DNA of 64,000 nt from Cokeromyces recurvatus (GCF_025118155.1 NW_026251402.1:62001-126000); one strand, 5' to 3'; shown: positions 10,810 through 24,261, counted from the stretch's first letter. Numbers and translations are program-made. Notes: generated from the sequence alone by a model not told the origin.

Positions 10810-13800
10810 TTTGAATATTAAAATAAAATTTAAAAAAAAAAAGAAGCTGACAAGTGTTTAGAAATAAAGAGGGGTGTTTTATTATTGAACTTTTCTTTTC
10901 TTCTTTTTTTATATATAAATTAAAAAAAAAGAAGAAAGTAGAAAATAAATGTAAGAAATAGTTAAAGAAAAGGAAAAGAGAGAAAGGGAAAAAAAAAGTT
11001 TTTTTTTATGTGTGGGGAAGAATTTTTTTTATTGATTGTAAAAGTATTTAATTTCAGACAAGTTTAAGCCAATCATTTTATTTTTAATAATTCATTTTTG
11101 ATACGAATTAAAATGAATTTATTTGTGAAAAAAAAAAATTAATAAGCACAAAGTAGGCTTGTAACACTTAGATATGCTGTTGTATTGTCCTAGTCAGTTC
11201 ACTTTCCTAAAAAAAAATATAAGGTAATACGACAACCATTTTATTAGTTGAGAACTAGGAAAAGAAAACATACCATCTATTTCGTAAAAAAAAAAAAAAA
11301 AAAAAAAAAAAATGATATAGGCAGTAGATCAACGGATACACTAATAAAAAAGCTACTTCTTGATAGGTCTTAGGTTTCTTGAAGGAAAAGTGCATTCAAG
11401 ATATAAGTGATAGGATGAATATTTGAATATTTTTTTTTCAAGAACAGAACTTAGGTTTATGACCGGGTGATCAACTAATGAATTAATGTAAAGCACAATC
11501 TCACTTGCTGGGGAAGTATAAGAAGATAAATATATTTATAGGAATTGGCTTACAAGCAAAGAAGACTTTAGATCAAGGACTTGAGCAAAGTTTTTATTTT
11601 ATTTTCAAATGTATTAGCAAGAACTTGTTTAAACAAATACCTATCAGACAAAACAAAAAAGCATAAATATCGGAAGCATTGAGTTGCGAAAGAAGCGTTT
11701 TGATAATTTATACAATACATTTATAAATTGACAAAAGTTAATTAGATATAAGATGTGTATTTACATGTGATAATTGAAGAGCTTAGAATAAGAACTGTTG
11801 TACTAACTGGATATAAACAAATTCTTGTCTTATAGGATGTATGACCAAATAGGTTGAAGATTGAGAAGAGCACTAAAGGAAAATAAAAATAAAAATTGAC
11901 GAAGAATGCAATTATTTTGACATGCCTTTGATTGCTAAAGAGTTTCATCATTTAAACAAGTGATGACTGAGTTATATTTCATCTGATACTGAACCATTTA
12001 TGTGTACTAACAATAGACTGTAAGTATACAACAATAGAATCCACCTCCATTAACTTCTATTATAGATATGATATGTTTTATGGTAGAATTCTATGATATC
12101 CTAAAAAAAAAAACAGCTATTAGAAATTGTGTTATTCCTGTTGATAACCAGATTTAACTGTTCTTATCTTTTCGGTTAAAAAAAAATAGTCAAGGTCAAA
12201 ATTAATCAAGATATATGACAAGAGATAGAAATAAAAATTATACTATCAAATTCAGTTATCGAACCAATCAATTATTATTTTTTTTTTTTTTTTTTTGATA
12301 GGGTGAAGAAGTGGAGGAGGTATCCTATCATGTACCAAATAAACAATTCATTTTTATGAAGGATGATACCGATAATTAGCAAACAGTAAATCCAAGTAGA
12401 TGCATTCTTGGGGGATCTCTAAGCTTACGTTGAGATAAAAGGTTCAAAAGAAGGAAGAGTGGATCCTCAATTGATCTAGACAAGTTCAATGAATGTGTAT
12501 GTGTATGTAGACATTCAGTGACATGAGATCGACTAAGATAAGTGTACGGATGACAAAAATAATAATATGGCTATACTTACCCTACCACCAGGTAATCAGT
12601 CAAAACGTCATCAAATGATACAGTCATGTACACTATAGAGCATAGGCAGCCAAAGTGTTGAATTAATGATAAGGGAAGGTCGGCAAGTGCTAACTAGTTT
12701 CAAGTTGTAACTATTTCGTAGTTGTATAAGTCTCTGTTCAAGAATTTTCGACAATTACTTTCAAGTGTTTGTTTAAAATAGTTGTAGATTCTGTAGCACA
12801 AAGTCGCTAATTTATGATATATAAACTTATACCATTGGGTGTTCATATATTTGTTATATTTGCACATAATAGTAAATAATTTCATAACATATGAAATAAA
12901 GTTAAAAGCTAGAGTCAAACTATTCATAGAGTTGGTATTAATACAAATACAGTTATAAATAATTTTAGAGCTAAATCTAAGGTATCACTAATCTTAATTT
13001 AGCTGTCAAATCAAATATAAATAAGTATTATATAAGTTTAACTTGATATAAAATAAATTAACAAATATAATAAAAATCAATGTAAATCTTTTTAAGCCTT
13101 TTTCAATCAACCTAATCCCTTCTTCTGCATGCTATCTTTCTTTTACTTTTTTTTTTTTTTTAATTTGTTACTATCTTGACAAAAGTCATTTTTATCAAGG
13201 ATTATTCCAAATTTTCTTTTAGCTTTTACCAATTGGTATACTAGATTACTTTTTGAGACTTTGTGCACTTTTTCTTTAATAAAATTTCTCCCTGAAATGG
13301 AGTATAGCATCACTAGAGTTAGATCAGTTTGTGTGTGCGTGCGTGCGTGTGTGTTATAATGGCATTAGGTAGGGTGTATGTGTGATTAGTGATGAAATAT
13401 TCTAATGCAATCATGAGATCTAATGTTGGTTGATTGAGATAATTTACTGCAGAGTTTTCAGACAAAAAGAAAATGACATTGTTTGACAGCTTGCTTCCCA
13501 ACAGAAACCCCTTTACTATTATCGTTGAACTCTCTTCAGAATAAAATATTTGAAAATCCTTTTTAGTGATAGTAACGAGGACAAGAGGAAGCAATGTCTC
13601 TGTAAGGATTGTAGAGCAGAATATGCATACTGTATGAGTCTTCTTGGCATAGAACCCCTTGATAAACTTCAATTAAAACTGGAGGCATTGTTTCAGCTAA
13701 TTTCGTTTGTGATGCGTAATAAAGGATGTCTGATCCGCCATTCAGCTTACACTACAGTGTAACTATTTTCTGGATCAGTTTTCATTTACAAAGGAAATAT

Positions 13801-14475
13801 AATGTAATAGTAGAAGGCAAGTACAATATCTTTATATAAACAGTAAACTGACATTACCAACTAAAGAGCGAACAATCAAATTTATGATGGCAATCTCATT
13901 TAGCAAGAGGCTTACTCATATAATCTATTCCAGGTTTCCATTATCAAAGATAAAGTAACATGGTCAGTATTCTCATCTATAATTGAATAAATTTATTAAA
14001 TAATATTGATTTGTATACAACCAAAACTAATTCTATACATTATTATGCTAAGGAGACGTTTTTTTTTTTCTAGATTCAAAATCTTTAGTTACATTATGCA
14101 TATATATGTTGGATAGATAGATTCTCTATTAAGACAGACTTTGACCTTTTGTCAAACAAGGACAAAAACACTTCCAAATCAATAAAGAAAAAGATTCTTC
14201 TCAAAATCATCTGTATAAGAATATAATTTACACATAAACTATATGTCATTACTTGTAGAGTTAAAACAAAAAAGAAAAATTTATATATGCAGCTATTTCT
14301 GTTATACGTTGTAATAACAACGAATGTACAAGTCAAGCTTATTAGGCTATCAAGTCATGTTTATCAATTACTATTATGAATGAATTATTATTACCAAAAA
14401 AAAAATAACTGGATTTATACGTATACTTCTTATAACTATTATTGATATACATATATAAGCAGATTGTTTAAATGA
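10810..14475. other. 3.7-kb gene-poor AT-rich region
   Basis: No gene is recognised on either strand. It contains the HEM1 promoter (to about 11.2 kb), A runs near 11286-11312, a T run at 12278-12296, a T run at 13146-13161 and a TG/CG repeat near 13330-13353. The most coding-like piece is a plus-strand open frame at 13550-13762 with a CxxC (CLCKDC) and helical character. It has no start context and no match I know, and could be a relic. The rest looks like unconstrained sequence. Confidence 0.5.
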
Positions 14476-15720
14476 TTATGCATTTACGATTGCTGGAGAT
14501 ACAGTTTCAATAAGGAATTCAATAGGTGAAACAGTAGCGGTAGCATCCAACAAGACTGTTTGTGTTGATTGAAATAATGAAGTAGTCGTTTTCGTTACTA
14601 AACGCTCTTTCGATTTACTAATGGTTTCAGTCTTAACAGTTGTGATTAAAGAGGATGTAACTGTATAAATTTTAGTTGCAATCTTTCTATTCTTCTTTCT
14701 TTGAGTCAACCATGAAATCCAGGAGATTCCAACATCCCAAGTGCGTTTTTTAATAATATAAAACACTACGGAACAAAAGAATATTAAACCAAATAAAAGT
14801 AAAAGTCGATCAAACCAGTCTGAATTCTCTAATTGAGTAATGACTCTTTTGGAAATATGAACTAAAGAACCTAAATTTTGATATTCGTTATAAGTGGAAG
14901 ATAGAGTCTTTGATGATTCAGCTAAAATAAAAATAAAGCCATTGTATGACATATTAGAATGGCTATTTTTGATTTGTTATAATTTATTACCCAGCATGCC
15001 GGCTGAAATTGAACTTTTTTCTAATTCTTGCTGCATAAGAGCACTTGTTCTTTTTAATGCTTCTGTCACATCAGAAGAGGCGCGTAACAATGCATCATCA
15101 TGTTGGCTAATTTATGTTATTAATTATAAAGAAGCTTTAAGTTTAAATGAGATTCTTGTACCTCTTTCGAATTCCTCTCTGCTTTAATTCATATTGTTCT
15201 GTGAAAGTTTTACCATTTGCTCTATTTCCTATACCAAATAATTCTTCTCGATTTCTCTTTTCCTGATCATTTACTCTTTTCCTAGAACTTAATATTGCTT
15301 GACGTGAAGTAATTTGCAATCTAATAATAATAATAAAATATAAATAACAATATACTAAAGTCTTGACATAATTTGTATTTACTGTTTTAACTGGTTCTCA
15401 TATTCACCTAATCTGTTTAAAATATTCATTTTTGAAGCTTCTGTATCCTCTTCTTCTGCTATTTGTTTAATATACTGTTATACGTATATATTTAATTAAA
15501 ACTGTTTTTTTTTTTATTTTTTCTGCACGAAATTATTTAATTTATATGTATACATGAATACCTCAGTTTCCTGTTCTAAGTCTCTAATAGTTGACTTGAC
15601 AAGTTCTGCTAATTCTTTTTGAACTAGTATGGAATCAACATGTTGTAATCTTTCGATTTGTCTTTGACATTCAGCTGTAAATCGACTAAGGGATCTGAAT
15701 TTAGTCTCAACTGTGTTCAT
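14476..15720 (-). CDS. SEC20: Sec20-type SNARE of the ER
   Basis: Five exons (15720-15562, 15474-15383, 15320-15162, 15106-14991, 14921-14476) assemble in phase into 323 residues. Sec20 is a Qb-type SNARE on the ER membrane that accepts COPI vesicles in Golgi-to-ER return with Ufe1, Use1, Sec22 and the Dsl1 tether. Seen: N-terminal coiled-coil helices; a Sec20 SNARE-like core over exons 4-5 (LLRASSDVTEALKRTSALM, ESSKTLSSTYNEYQNL, LVHISKRVITQLENSD); and a tail anchor of about 20 hydrophobic residues starting LLLLFGLIFF. About 90 residues follow the anchor, so there is a sizeable lumenal tail, but it ends in IVNA rather than an HDEL-type signal. The gene is divergent from RLI1 with a 474-bp spacer. 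Confidence 0.88.
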
Positions 15721-16194
15721 TTCTAGTTTAATACTGGAGGGAAAAAAAATAAAATAAAAAATAAATATGAAGTCATCTCGTGGGGGGGAGAATTTTTTTT
15801 TTTTTTTGATATTTCGAGTTCAGTTGTTGGACACCTTTATTATTATTATTATTAAGAAAGAAAAAGAAATAATACTCTTTTATAACAATAAAAAAAAAGG
15901 ATATAAAATAAACTAAACCATTCTTTTTATTAACACAAAAAAATGGAATTCTTTTATTTTTTTTTCCTTTCAAGTATTCTATTTTATAGTTAATAAATGT
16001 GTTGTGAATATCCATTATTTAATGATTTTTATATTTTATAATAAAATTACAAATCATAGTGGCTTAGAAAAAAAATTTGATAGAATTGCATATGAGGCTG
16101 TAGTTAGAATATGATTATAGTTTTTTTTTTTTTTTTTTTTTTCCTTCCTACATTTTAACACTTCATTAATTACTACCACCCCCCATTCTATTCA
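15721..16194. promoter_or_regulatory. divergent promoter of SEC20 and RLI1
   Basis: This 474-bp spacer between two divergent starts contains a T run at 15795-15807, a TTA repeat at 15837-15853 and a T run of about 22 at 16121-16142. A short C run lies just before the RLI1 start. Individual factor sites cannot be assigned. Confidence 0.5.
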
Positions 16195-18150
16195 ATGAGT
16201 GATAAACTTACCCGTATTGCTATTGTCAGTGCTGACAAGTGTAAGCCTAAGAAGTGTAGACAAGAATGGTAGCTATATATATATATTAGTCGTTGGATTT
16301 AATTAGTTGATTATTATTAACATCTTTTTTTTTTGTACTGTATAGTAAACGTTCTTGTCCCGTTAATCGTATGGGTATGTAATAGATTAGTAACAGTTTT
16401 ATCCTCTAGTTTTTTTTTTCTATAACTAAATTAAACATTGTTTATTTCTATAGGTAAGCTTTGTATCGAAGTTGAACCCACTTCCAAGATTGCTTTCATC
16501 TCTGAAGAACTCTGTATTGGTTGTGGTATTTGTGTAAAGAAATGCCCCTTTGGCGCTATTCATATTATCAATTTACCTACCAATCTCGAAGGCGAAGTCA
16601 CACATCGTTACTCTGCTAATTCTTTCAAACTTCATCGTTTACCTGTTCCTCGTCCTGGTCAAGTATTGGGTTTAGTAGGAACTAACGGTATTGGTAAATC
16701 AACTGCTTTAAAAATTCTTTCCGGTAAGATGAAACCCAATTTGGGTAAATTCGACGCACCTCCTGATTGGCAAGATATTTTAAAGTATTTCCGTGGTTCT
16801 GAATTGCAAAATTATTTCACAAAGATTTTGGAAGATAATTTGAAGGCGATTATTAAACCTCAATATGTAGATCATATTCCTAAGGTTGTTAGCGGTAAAG
16901 TACACCAACTCTTGACAGATAAGCATGAACGCAACAACTTTGAAGAAATGATTGATATGTTGGATTTGAAGGACGTTTTGAATCGTGAAGTAGGACAACT
17001 TTCTGGTGGTGAATTGCAAAGATTTGCTATTGCTGTCGTTGCTGTTCAAAAGGCAGATGTTTATATGTTTGATGAACCTTCTTCTTACTTGGATGTAAAG
17101 CAACGTTTGAATGCTGCTCGTGTCATTCGTTCTCTTCTTTCTTCAGATACTTACATTATTTGTGTTGAACACGATTTGTCTGTTTTAGATTATCTTTCAG
17201 ATTATGTATGTATTCTTTATGGTAGACCTTCTGCTTATGGTGTCGTCACTCTTCCTTACTCTGTGCGTGAAGGTATCAATATCTTCTTGGATGGTAACAT
17301 TCCTACAGAAAATTTGCGTTTCCGTGAAGAATCCTTAACCTTTAAGATTGCTGAAACTGCAACTGAAGGATCAGTCGCAAAGGCAAATTCATACAAGTAT
17401 CCTAAAATGCAAAAGGTCCTTGGTGATTTCAAATTGGATGTTGAAGCAGGTGAATTCCAAGATTCAGAAATTATTGTCATGTTGGGTCAAAATGGTACTG
17501 GTAAATCTACATTTATTCGTCTTTTAGCTGGTCTTTTGAAACCTGATGGTGAAGGTCAAGTTCCTACTCTTAATGTTTCTTATAAACCTCAAAAGATTTC
17601 TCCTAAATTTAAGGGTACCGTTCGTATGTTATTCTTGAAGAAGATTAAGGGCGCTTTCTTGAACCCTCAATTCAACACTGATGTTATTAAACCATTGAAT
17701 ATTGAAAACATCATTGATCAAGAAGTGATGCATTTGTCTGGTGGTGAATTGCAACGTGTTGCCATCATTCTTGCTTTGGGTCAACCTGCAGATATTTATC
17801 TTATTGATGAACCTTCTGCCTATCTTGATTCCGAACAACGTATTATCGCTGCTAAAGTAATTAAACGTTTCATTATTCACTTTAAGAGAACTGCTTTCAT
17901 TGTAGAACACGATTTTATTATGGCTACTTATCTTGCTGATCGTGTTGTTGTCTATGACGGTACTCCTTCTGTTCATGCCACTGCTAATACTCCTCAATCT
18001 TTGTTGACCGGTATGAATAAATTCTTGGCTTCTCTTGAAATTACCTTCCGTCGTGATCCTTCCAACTATAGACCTAGAATCAACAAGCTTGATTCTCAAC
18101 TTGATCAAGAACAAAAGGCTTCTGGTAATTACTTTTTCATGGAAAACTAA
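16195..18150 (+). CDS. RLI1: ribosome-recycling ATPase ABCE1/Rli1
   Basis: Exons 16195-16268, 16346-16374 and 16454-18150 give 599 residues, the usual length. Rli1 splits post-termination ribosomes with eRF1 and also acts in initiation and ribosome export. Seen: two N-terminal 4Fe-4S cysteine sets, the first built across the two small exons (KCKPKKC, then CKRSCPV) and the second [13 protein letters not shown]. Two ABC ATPase domains follow. The first has Walker [13 protein letters not shown], signature [12 protein letters not shown] and Walker [11 protein letters not shown]. The second has [24 protein letters not shown] and [10 protein letters not shown]. All key residues are present. Codon use is biased toward C/T-ending codons, as expected of a highly expressed gene. 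Confidence 0.98.
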
Positions 18151-18418
18151 TTTAGACCTTCATTTCTACCTTTTTACCATTTCTTTTTATATATATAATT
18201 TCTGTTTTTTTTATTGACTTTAATTCCAATTCGTTGCCCCTTCTTTTTTATTAAAAAAATAAAATGAAATAAATGATACTTTGTAATACAACGCATTTTT
18301 GACAACTGTGTTAATATGAAAGTGTTTCACTTTTTTGAGAAATAAAATAAAATTTCCCTGTGTTTATGTCAAAAATTATTTCTGCTCTTTTTTTTTTTTT
18401 TTTTCATTTATTTAGTAA

Positions 18419-19309
18419 ATGAAGATGGCACAATCAAATCCCACTAATGTAATTCGTTTTCTACATGTTATTGAAAACTTGAAAGTAAGAAATGAAGTTT
18501 TTATTATTATTATAAAAGATTAATTTTGTTATAGAGAACTAAACGAACTGGATGGTTGGATAATGGCATTCAACAAGCTGAATCTATTTCTGATCACATG
18601 CATCGCATGGGTGTTATGGCCATGCTTGTCAATGATCCATCTATTAATAGAGAAAAGTAATTATATATAAAAGAGGGAAGAGGAAATGGTCATTTATTTA
18701 TTTTATGATTTAGATGTATAAAAATGGCTATTGTTCATGATCTTGCTGAAGCTGTTGTGGTATGGATTCATTTGAAAACGAACATTATCTACATGTATTC
18801 TTATTATTATATATTGACTCCAATATAGGGTGATATTACACCTCATGCTGGTGTCAGTAAAGAAGAAAAATTCAGGTTGGAAAAGGTACATCTCAATATA
18901 TATATATATATATAACGTAGCATATAAATAATGTAATATGACGTTAGAATGCTATGGATGGTTTCAAAGAATCTTTAGGAAATACAGAGACCGCAAAAGA
19001 AATTGTTGATTTATGGCTTGAATATGAGGATGCAAAGACACCGGAAGCATTATTTGTTAAAGATTTGGATAAATTTGAAATGATTGTACAAGCTTTGGAA
19101 TATGAAAAATGTATGTTTTTTTTTTACATATTATACACGTGTGCAAGATTCAAGTGTCTTATTAAATCCTTTATTTTTTTTTAGCGGATAAGAAAAAGTT
19201 GCAAGGCTTTTTTGATTCCACCAAGGGTAAATTTCAACATCCTGCTGTTAAGGCTTGGGCTGAAGCATTATATAAAGAAAGAGAAGAAGTATTGAAACAA
19301 TTAGATTAA
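18419..19309 (+). CDS. HD-domain nucleotide phosphohydrolase, HDDC2/YGK1 type
   Basis: Six exons (18419-18484, 18535-18656, 18714-18759, 18829-18885, 18948-19110, 19185-19309) fit in phase and give 192 residues. The family hydrolyses 5'-deoxynucleoside monophosphates with divalent metal. Seen: the metal-binding histidine in SDHMHRMGVMAML; the HD doublet in MAIVHDLAEAVVGD with the following GDITPHAGV; KEEKFRLEKNAM; and LWLEYEDAKTPEALFVKDLDK, all typical of HDDC2. An in-frame second ATG lies at 18425, so the protein may begin MKMAQ or MAQ. The gene is tandem to RLI1 (268 bp) and convergent with eEF1B. Confidence 0.93.
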
Positions 19310-19472
19310 ATAAAAAAAAAGTAAAATTAAAAAGCAAATATTTAATATGTAAACACTATAAAGAAAACAAAAAGGGGAGGGGGAAGAAGGAATGGGAGAT
19401 ATAGTATTTATCTACATGAATTGGAATAAATGTTTATTTATTTTTTTTTTTTCATTCAAAAAAAAAATTAAA

Positions 19473-20263
19473 TTAGATCTTTTGCATAGCAGCAATATCT
19501 ACAGATTGAACATAATCTTCCAAATCTTGAATGGCATCAGTCAAGTCATCCATCATAACCTTATCATCTTCAACAACACAGTTGATTTGAAGCTTCTTGA
19601 TACCATAACCAATGGCAACAAGTTGGTGACCACCCCAAAGGAGACCATCCATGTTGATAGCCTTGACAGCAGCAGTCAATTCATCCATGTTGGTTTCATC
19701 ATCCCAAGGCTTAACTTCGAGGGTGACGGTGGTCTTAGCAATAGGCTTAGGCTTAGCGGCCTTCTTGGCATTGTATTCAGCAAGACGTTGAGCCTTGAGC
19801 TTTTCAGCTTCTTCATCAACTTCTTCATCATCAGAACCGAAAAGATCAATATCATCTTCTTCTTCAGCAGCAGGTGCAGCTTCCTTAGCAGCGGGCCTAA
19901 AAACAAAAAAAATACTTAGTTTTTTTTATTCTTTAGAAAAAAAAACAAATAACTTACTTGACTTCAGCGAACCACTTGTTGACATTAACGAATTCAGCAG
20001 CAGGAGCAGAACCTAAAGCAGCAGCAACAGTGGAATCGGCATCAGTAGCCTTATCGTTACTATGAAAAAAGAATAATTAGTGCTAAGCCACAAAGATTGA
20101 AAAGAGGCCAACTTTGTTTTCATTGTTGACATTGAAAGACGGTTTCTTTTTTTTAAAAAAAAATAAAATAAAAAATAATAACATACGAAGCAATATATTT
20201 GTTTTCAGCAAGAACAGCTTCGAGGATGTGAAGGGCCAAAGGAAGTTCCAAAGTAACAGACAT
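19473..20263 (-). CDS. EFB1: translation elongation factor eEF1B alpha (EF-1 beta)
   Basis: Exons 20263-20187, 20059-19958 and 19896-19473 give 200 residues. It is the guanine-nucleotide exchange factor that recharges eEF1A with GTP during elongation. Seen: a short N-terminal helical domain (starting [16 protein letters not shown]), an Ala-rich linker, the acidic patch [15 protein letters not shown], the [12 protein letters not shown] linker, and the C-terminal exchange domain. That domain carries [34 protein letters not shown] and [20 protein letters not shown]. All are hallmarks of the family. It ends 164 bp from the convergent HD-domain gene. A CCAAT sequence about 95 bp upstream of the ATG (20358-20362) may be functional. 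Confidence 0.97.
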
Positions 20264-22113
20264 TGTTAAAGATGTATATAGATGCAAAAGGAAGAAATTT
20301 TTGATGAAGTTTCTTCTATTAAAATTTTTTTATTATTTTTTTTTTGTTAAATTTAAACCAATCAAATTCTTAGAAAATTCAAAGTGAATAAAATGTAATC
20401 TCTTTAATACAACTCAATAATGGAACCATTATAATACACACAACAGTTTTTTATTTTTATTTTTCTGCTGAATTATTCCGTGGAACCTAAATTAGTGTCT
20501 ATGATTCTAACGATATATACATTTAATACATAAAGATGTATATAGTGTAGACCATTGTCAGTCAAATCATAAGCCACAATTTTAAACGCGTTCATCAGAA
20601 AGTAACTATTTTAATACAGAATAATGCAGCTATGGACAAAGATATTTATTAAGCCCAAATAAGAAAAAAAGAAAAAGGCAAGGAAGAGATAGTTGGATCT
20701 ACACAAGATTAAAATGTGAATGTACTTATTAAACTAAGAGAAGAAAGTTAAACATATTATTATGATTTTTATTGATCTATCTGTTTTCACTGTTAGCCGC
20801 AATCATCTCTATACATGTTTTAGTTTGATTTAATTGGCTACTTGAAGAATCTATAATATGACAAATAAGACGAGTTAGTTTGCAATTGTTACATTTTATA
20901 TATTATATTAAAATAATATTACATAATAATGTAACCTTTTTTTTTTTTTTTGATAAAAGATATTATACGAGTGAGCTCCCCCCTCCGTTAAACAGAAATG
21001 GATTTAGATTACAAATCTATTTTTATTAGCCTTTCATTGTACCTTTTTTTTTTGTATTCACTGGAAAGCATTACAGCCTATTTTAAACAACAGTCAATGT
21101 AAGTTTGGAGGAGCAAAGTAAAGTTAGTGATACATTATTGGAAACTATAAATTTGCCTACCAATAATACTACGCATCACACAATTTAGACTATGATCAGT
21201 AGCAATCGTGTTTATAATAAAATCCACATTCTATTTTACGCTATTTGCCAACTTGAAGTAGTACTACTCAGCTTGCTTAATAATAAAGTCAAGCCACATT
21301 CAAAAGAAAATTACCTTACTGTGTAACTTACTATCTATCCTTATGTAATTTTTCATTACTTGAAGTTAGTTGTAGCAAATATGAAACCAACAAACTAGAT
21401 TGATTTTAATTTCTTCTTTTACCAATTGTTCAAAGAGAAGAGGATAAACCTAACGATGATGTCATTACATTCAATACCTTTTACATTATATCTATCGAGT
21501 ATCTACAGTAAATGCCAAATATGAATAAAATCGTATATCTTTGTTTACTGCTAAATATTTTTATTTTATTTTATTTTGCAGATTGCATTTTCGCGTAAAA
21601 CAAAACAAAAAAAAAAAACCTTTTATCTAAAAGAAGAACAATTCAATGCTATAAAAAGAATTTTCTAAAAATAATTTTTTTAAAGAAAAAAAAATTGCAT
21701 TAAATTTTTCAAGTGTTTTTTTTTTTCAGGAAAAAATAAATCATATCTGATATGATTGCTCATCCTTTTTTTTTATATATATATACTTTATTAAAAAAGC
21801 TTAAAAAAAAAAAAAAAAAAAAAAAGAATAAAAAAAAATCATTATTTTGCAATTGCAATTGCTTTCAACAAAAAGAAATAAAACTCGTAAAAATTCAGTT
21901 CTTTATTTTTTTTAAAAAAAAAAACTATTTTTAGATTTGTTAAACCTTTTTTCAAAAAAATAAAAAAAAACCTGCAGACTGTCAAAGAATAAAGTATATT
22001 AGTTTCACATCTAACAATGAAATATAAGAAAGGGGAGGAAAGTTAATCAAAATAAAAAATAAAAAAAAAATTGATTCAAAGAGATTTATTTTATAAATTC
22101 CTTTTTATTACTT

Positions 22114-22158
<45 letters not shown>

Positions 22159-22787
22159 TTATTAAATAGAAGGGTGAAAGAAAGAAAATAGTTTACAGTG
22201 AAAACTCAATACAAAAATATGATTGGACAGATTCTCTTTACCCTCCCCCCCTTTTACATACATATTTATTTATAAATTAAATCTTTTTTGTACCTGGTTT
22301 ACTATCTAAAACGTGCTTTACTAAAATATTTTATTTTACCAGATATATAAATTATTATGGTTGCGGGGAATTATTTTTTTTTTATTAAACATATACCAAC
22401 GCTAACACTTGTATCTAAAGCATATGATGTTGTATTTGAGTTTTGCATACCGACTTTGAGCTACCGATTTTATGTAAATATTTATTTTTAAACTTTTTTT
22501 TTTTTTTTTTTTTTTTTTGTTTTATATATTTAACATGAAAAGATTTTTTTATTTATTTTTTTATTTATTTATATAGATGCTACTTCTTTTTCCTTTTCTT
22601 ATTTCTTTTTAGCTCTATTTACTTTCATATATATTATTATTAAAAGAAGAAAACAAAAAAAAAAGAAAAGAAAAATAGAGGATAGAAATAGAGACTTGTT
22701 TAAATAGATATAATAAAAGTAATTCATCCTCAATTGGCTTAAATACCTTAAGTGTCGTGCATGCATCGATTTTTTTTATAATAATTC
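20264..22787. other. 2.5-kb gene-free region
   Basis: This is the promoter of eEF1B (left) and of the 22788 gene (right). No coding region is recognised between. It contains A runs at 21803-21825 and 22116-22156 (41 A) and T runs at 20938-20951 and 22494-22518. Several in-frame short reading frames are only poly-Lys or poly-Phe products of these runs. Confidence 0.55.
22116..22156. repeat. poly(A) tract, 41 bases
   Basis: An uninterrupted A run in intergenic DNA. There is no LINE or SINE body directly upstream, so it is treated as a simple homopolymer. Confidence 0.85.
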
Positions 22788-24079
22788 ATGTTTCCTAAAC
22801 AACCAAATGAAACTTTGGATAGTATCACTACTGATATCGATAAGTTTGAATTGAATCAGAATAATGATGATAATGATAACTTTTATCCAAGAAAGTTAAC
22901 TCAGCCGAATCCTGTTACAGGCCTATCGGTAGATGAAATTTTGATAAAATATCAAAATAACCCACAGTTGTTAAATCAGATACTTGCTGCAAAAGCTCAA
23001 GAAGATCAGGTAAACTAAATAAATGATGCATTCATTTAGATATTTTTTTTAGTAAATTATAATAGAGGAAAGCTTCTGAAAAATGGTATCAAGCTGAACA
23101 AGCCCGTTTACAAACAAAATTTATTGAATATGAATTAAATCGACATCAAGAGAACATTCAAGGCCAACCATTAAGTAAATATTCCTCTCTTTTATATAGT
23201 ATATCCAGTCTAAACTTTATAGTCATAGATCATCCTTTTATGAACACTCAGAAACAAGATTATTCTCCTTTTATCTTAACTGGGCCATATTATCATCATC
23301 ATCAATTAAATTCTCCTCCAACTCATACTTCTTCTTCCTTTCATACCAATCGTACTGTCTCTTCCTTACCAATAACTAACTTTTCTTATGGAAATGACTT
23401 GCAGCAACCACAACCACAACCACAACAAGACTCTGTTAGTATTGCTTCTTCTTCTCCTTCTATTGGCTTTATGTCTCCTCCTAGCTTTGGCTTATATAAT
23501 CAAGATCAACATGGGATACTTTCTTCTTCTTCAAAAGAGATAAATCAACCCTTCTGTTCATTTACTAATATTGTGTCTGCTCCTATTGTTCCTTCTAACG
23601 TATCTGATACCAATAAGAGTCAAACAACATCTGAATTAGCTACACCTATCTCTATTAATAACACCAAATCAGTAAAGAGAAGGAAATCAGGAAAGACAGG
23701 TCATATTCATCGAACTTTATCATACGAAAGTGTAATGAGTCTAACAGATTTTAATGTAAATATAAATACGAAACGAAACAATTCTCTCTCTCCTACGCTC
23801 CCTTCTCCACTTCCCCGTTCTCTACCTTCTCAACCTTTGGATCATGATAAAGTAATGGAAGCACTCAGAGCTAAATTACGAAAATCGTCGTCGCCATCTC
23901 AAGCACACAAATCAAAGCCATCTCTAGAGTCGACTCCACCACCACCACCACTACCGCCTCCTCCTCCAAACACAAATCCAACAACGGGCATCTTACTCTT
24001 AAATTTAAAGAATCGACGCCGTAAAGTGTCTATTACAAAACGTGGTAATAATGATTATGGTAGCAGTAGTAAGCCATAA
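22788..24079 (+). CDS. uncharacterised protein with conserved-looking helical motif
   Basis: Exons 22788-23009, 23066-23174 and about 23229-24079 fit in phase and give about 393 residues; the last acceptor could also be at 23223. Residues about 45-110 form a helical segment (LSVDEILIKYQNNPQLLNQI, AAKAQEDQRKASEKWYQAEQ, then ARLQTKFIEYELNRHQENI). It resembles a coiled-coil cofactor module. The rest is disordered, rich in Ser, Pro and Gln, with a poly-Pro stretch, and ends in a basic segment (NLKNRRRKVSITKRG) that could be a nuclear signal. There are no zinc fingers or enzyme motifs. A nuclear regulator is plausible but is inference. The gene is convergent with the homocysteine methyltransferase. 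Confidence 0.75.
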
Positions 24080-24158
24080 ACATGTATATATGTATATATA
24101 TGTATATATGTGTATATACATGTATACATGTATATAATTCTCCTTTCCACTCATTCAT

Positions 24159-24198
<40 letters not shown>

Positions 24199-24226
24199 TT
24201 CTGTATACCTTATACACTCCTTATCC

Positions 24227-24261
<35 letters not shown>

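Noticed and set aside
13319..13672. 117-codon minus-strand frame
   Set aside because: Begins in a TG/CG repeat, has no motif, and overlaps a more coding-like plus-strand frame.
22116..22156. Poly(A) tail of a LINE or SINE insertion
   Set aside because: No element body, promoter boxes or target-site duplication could be seen beside the run.
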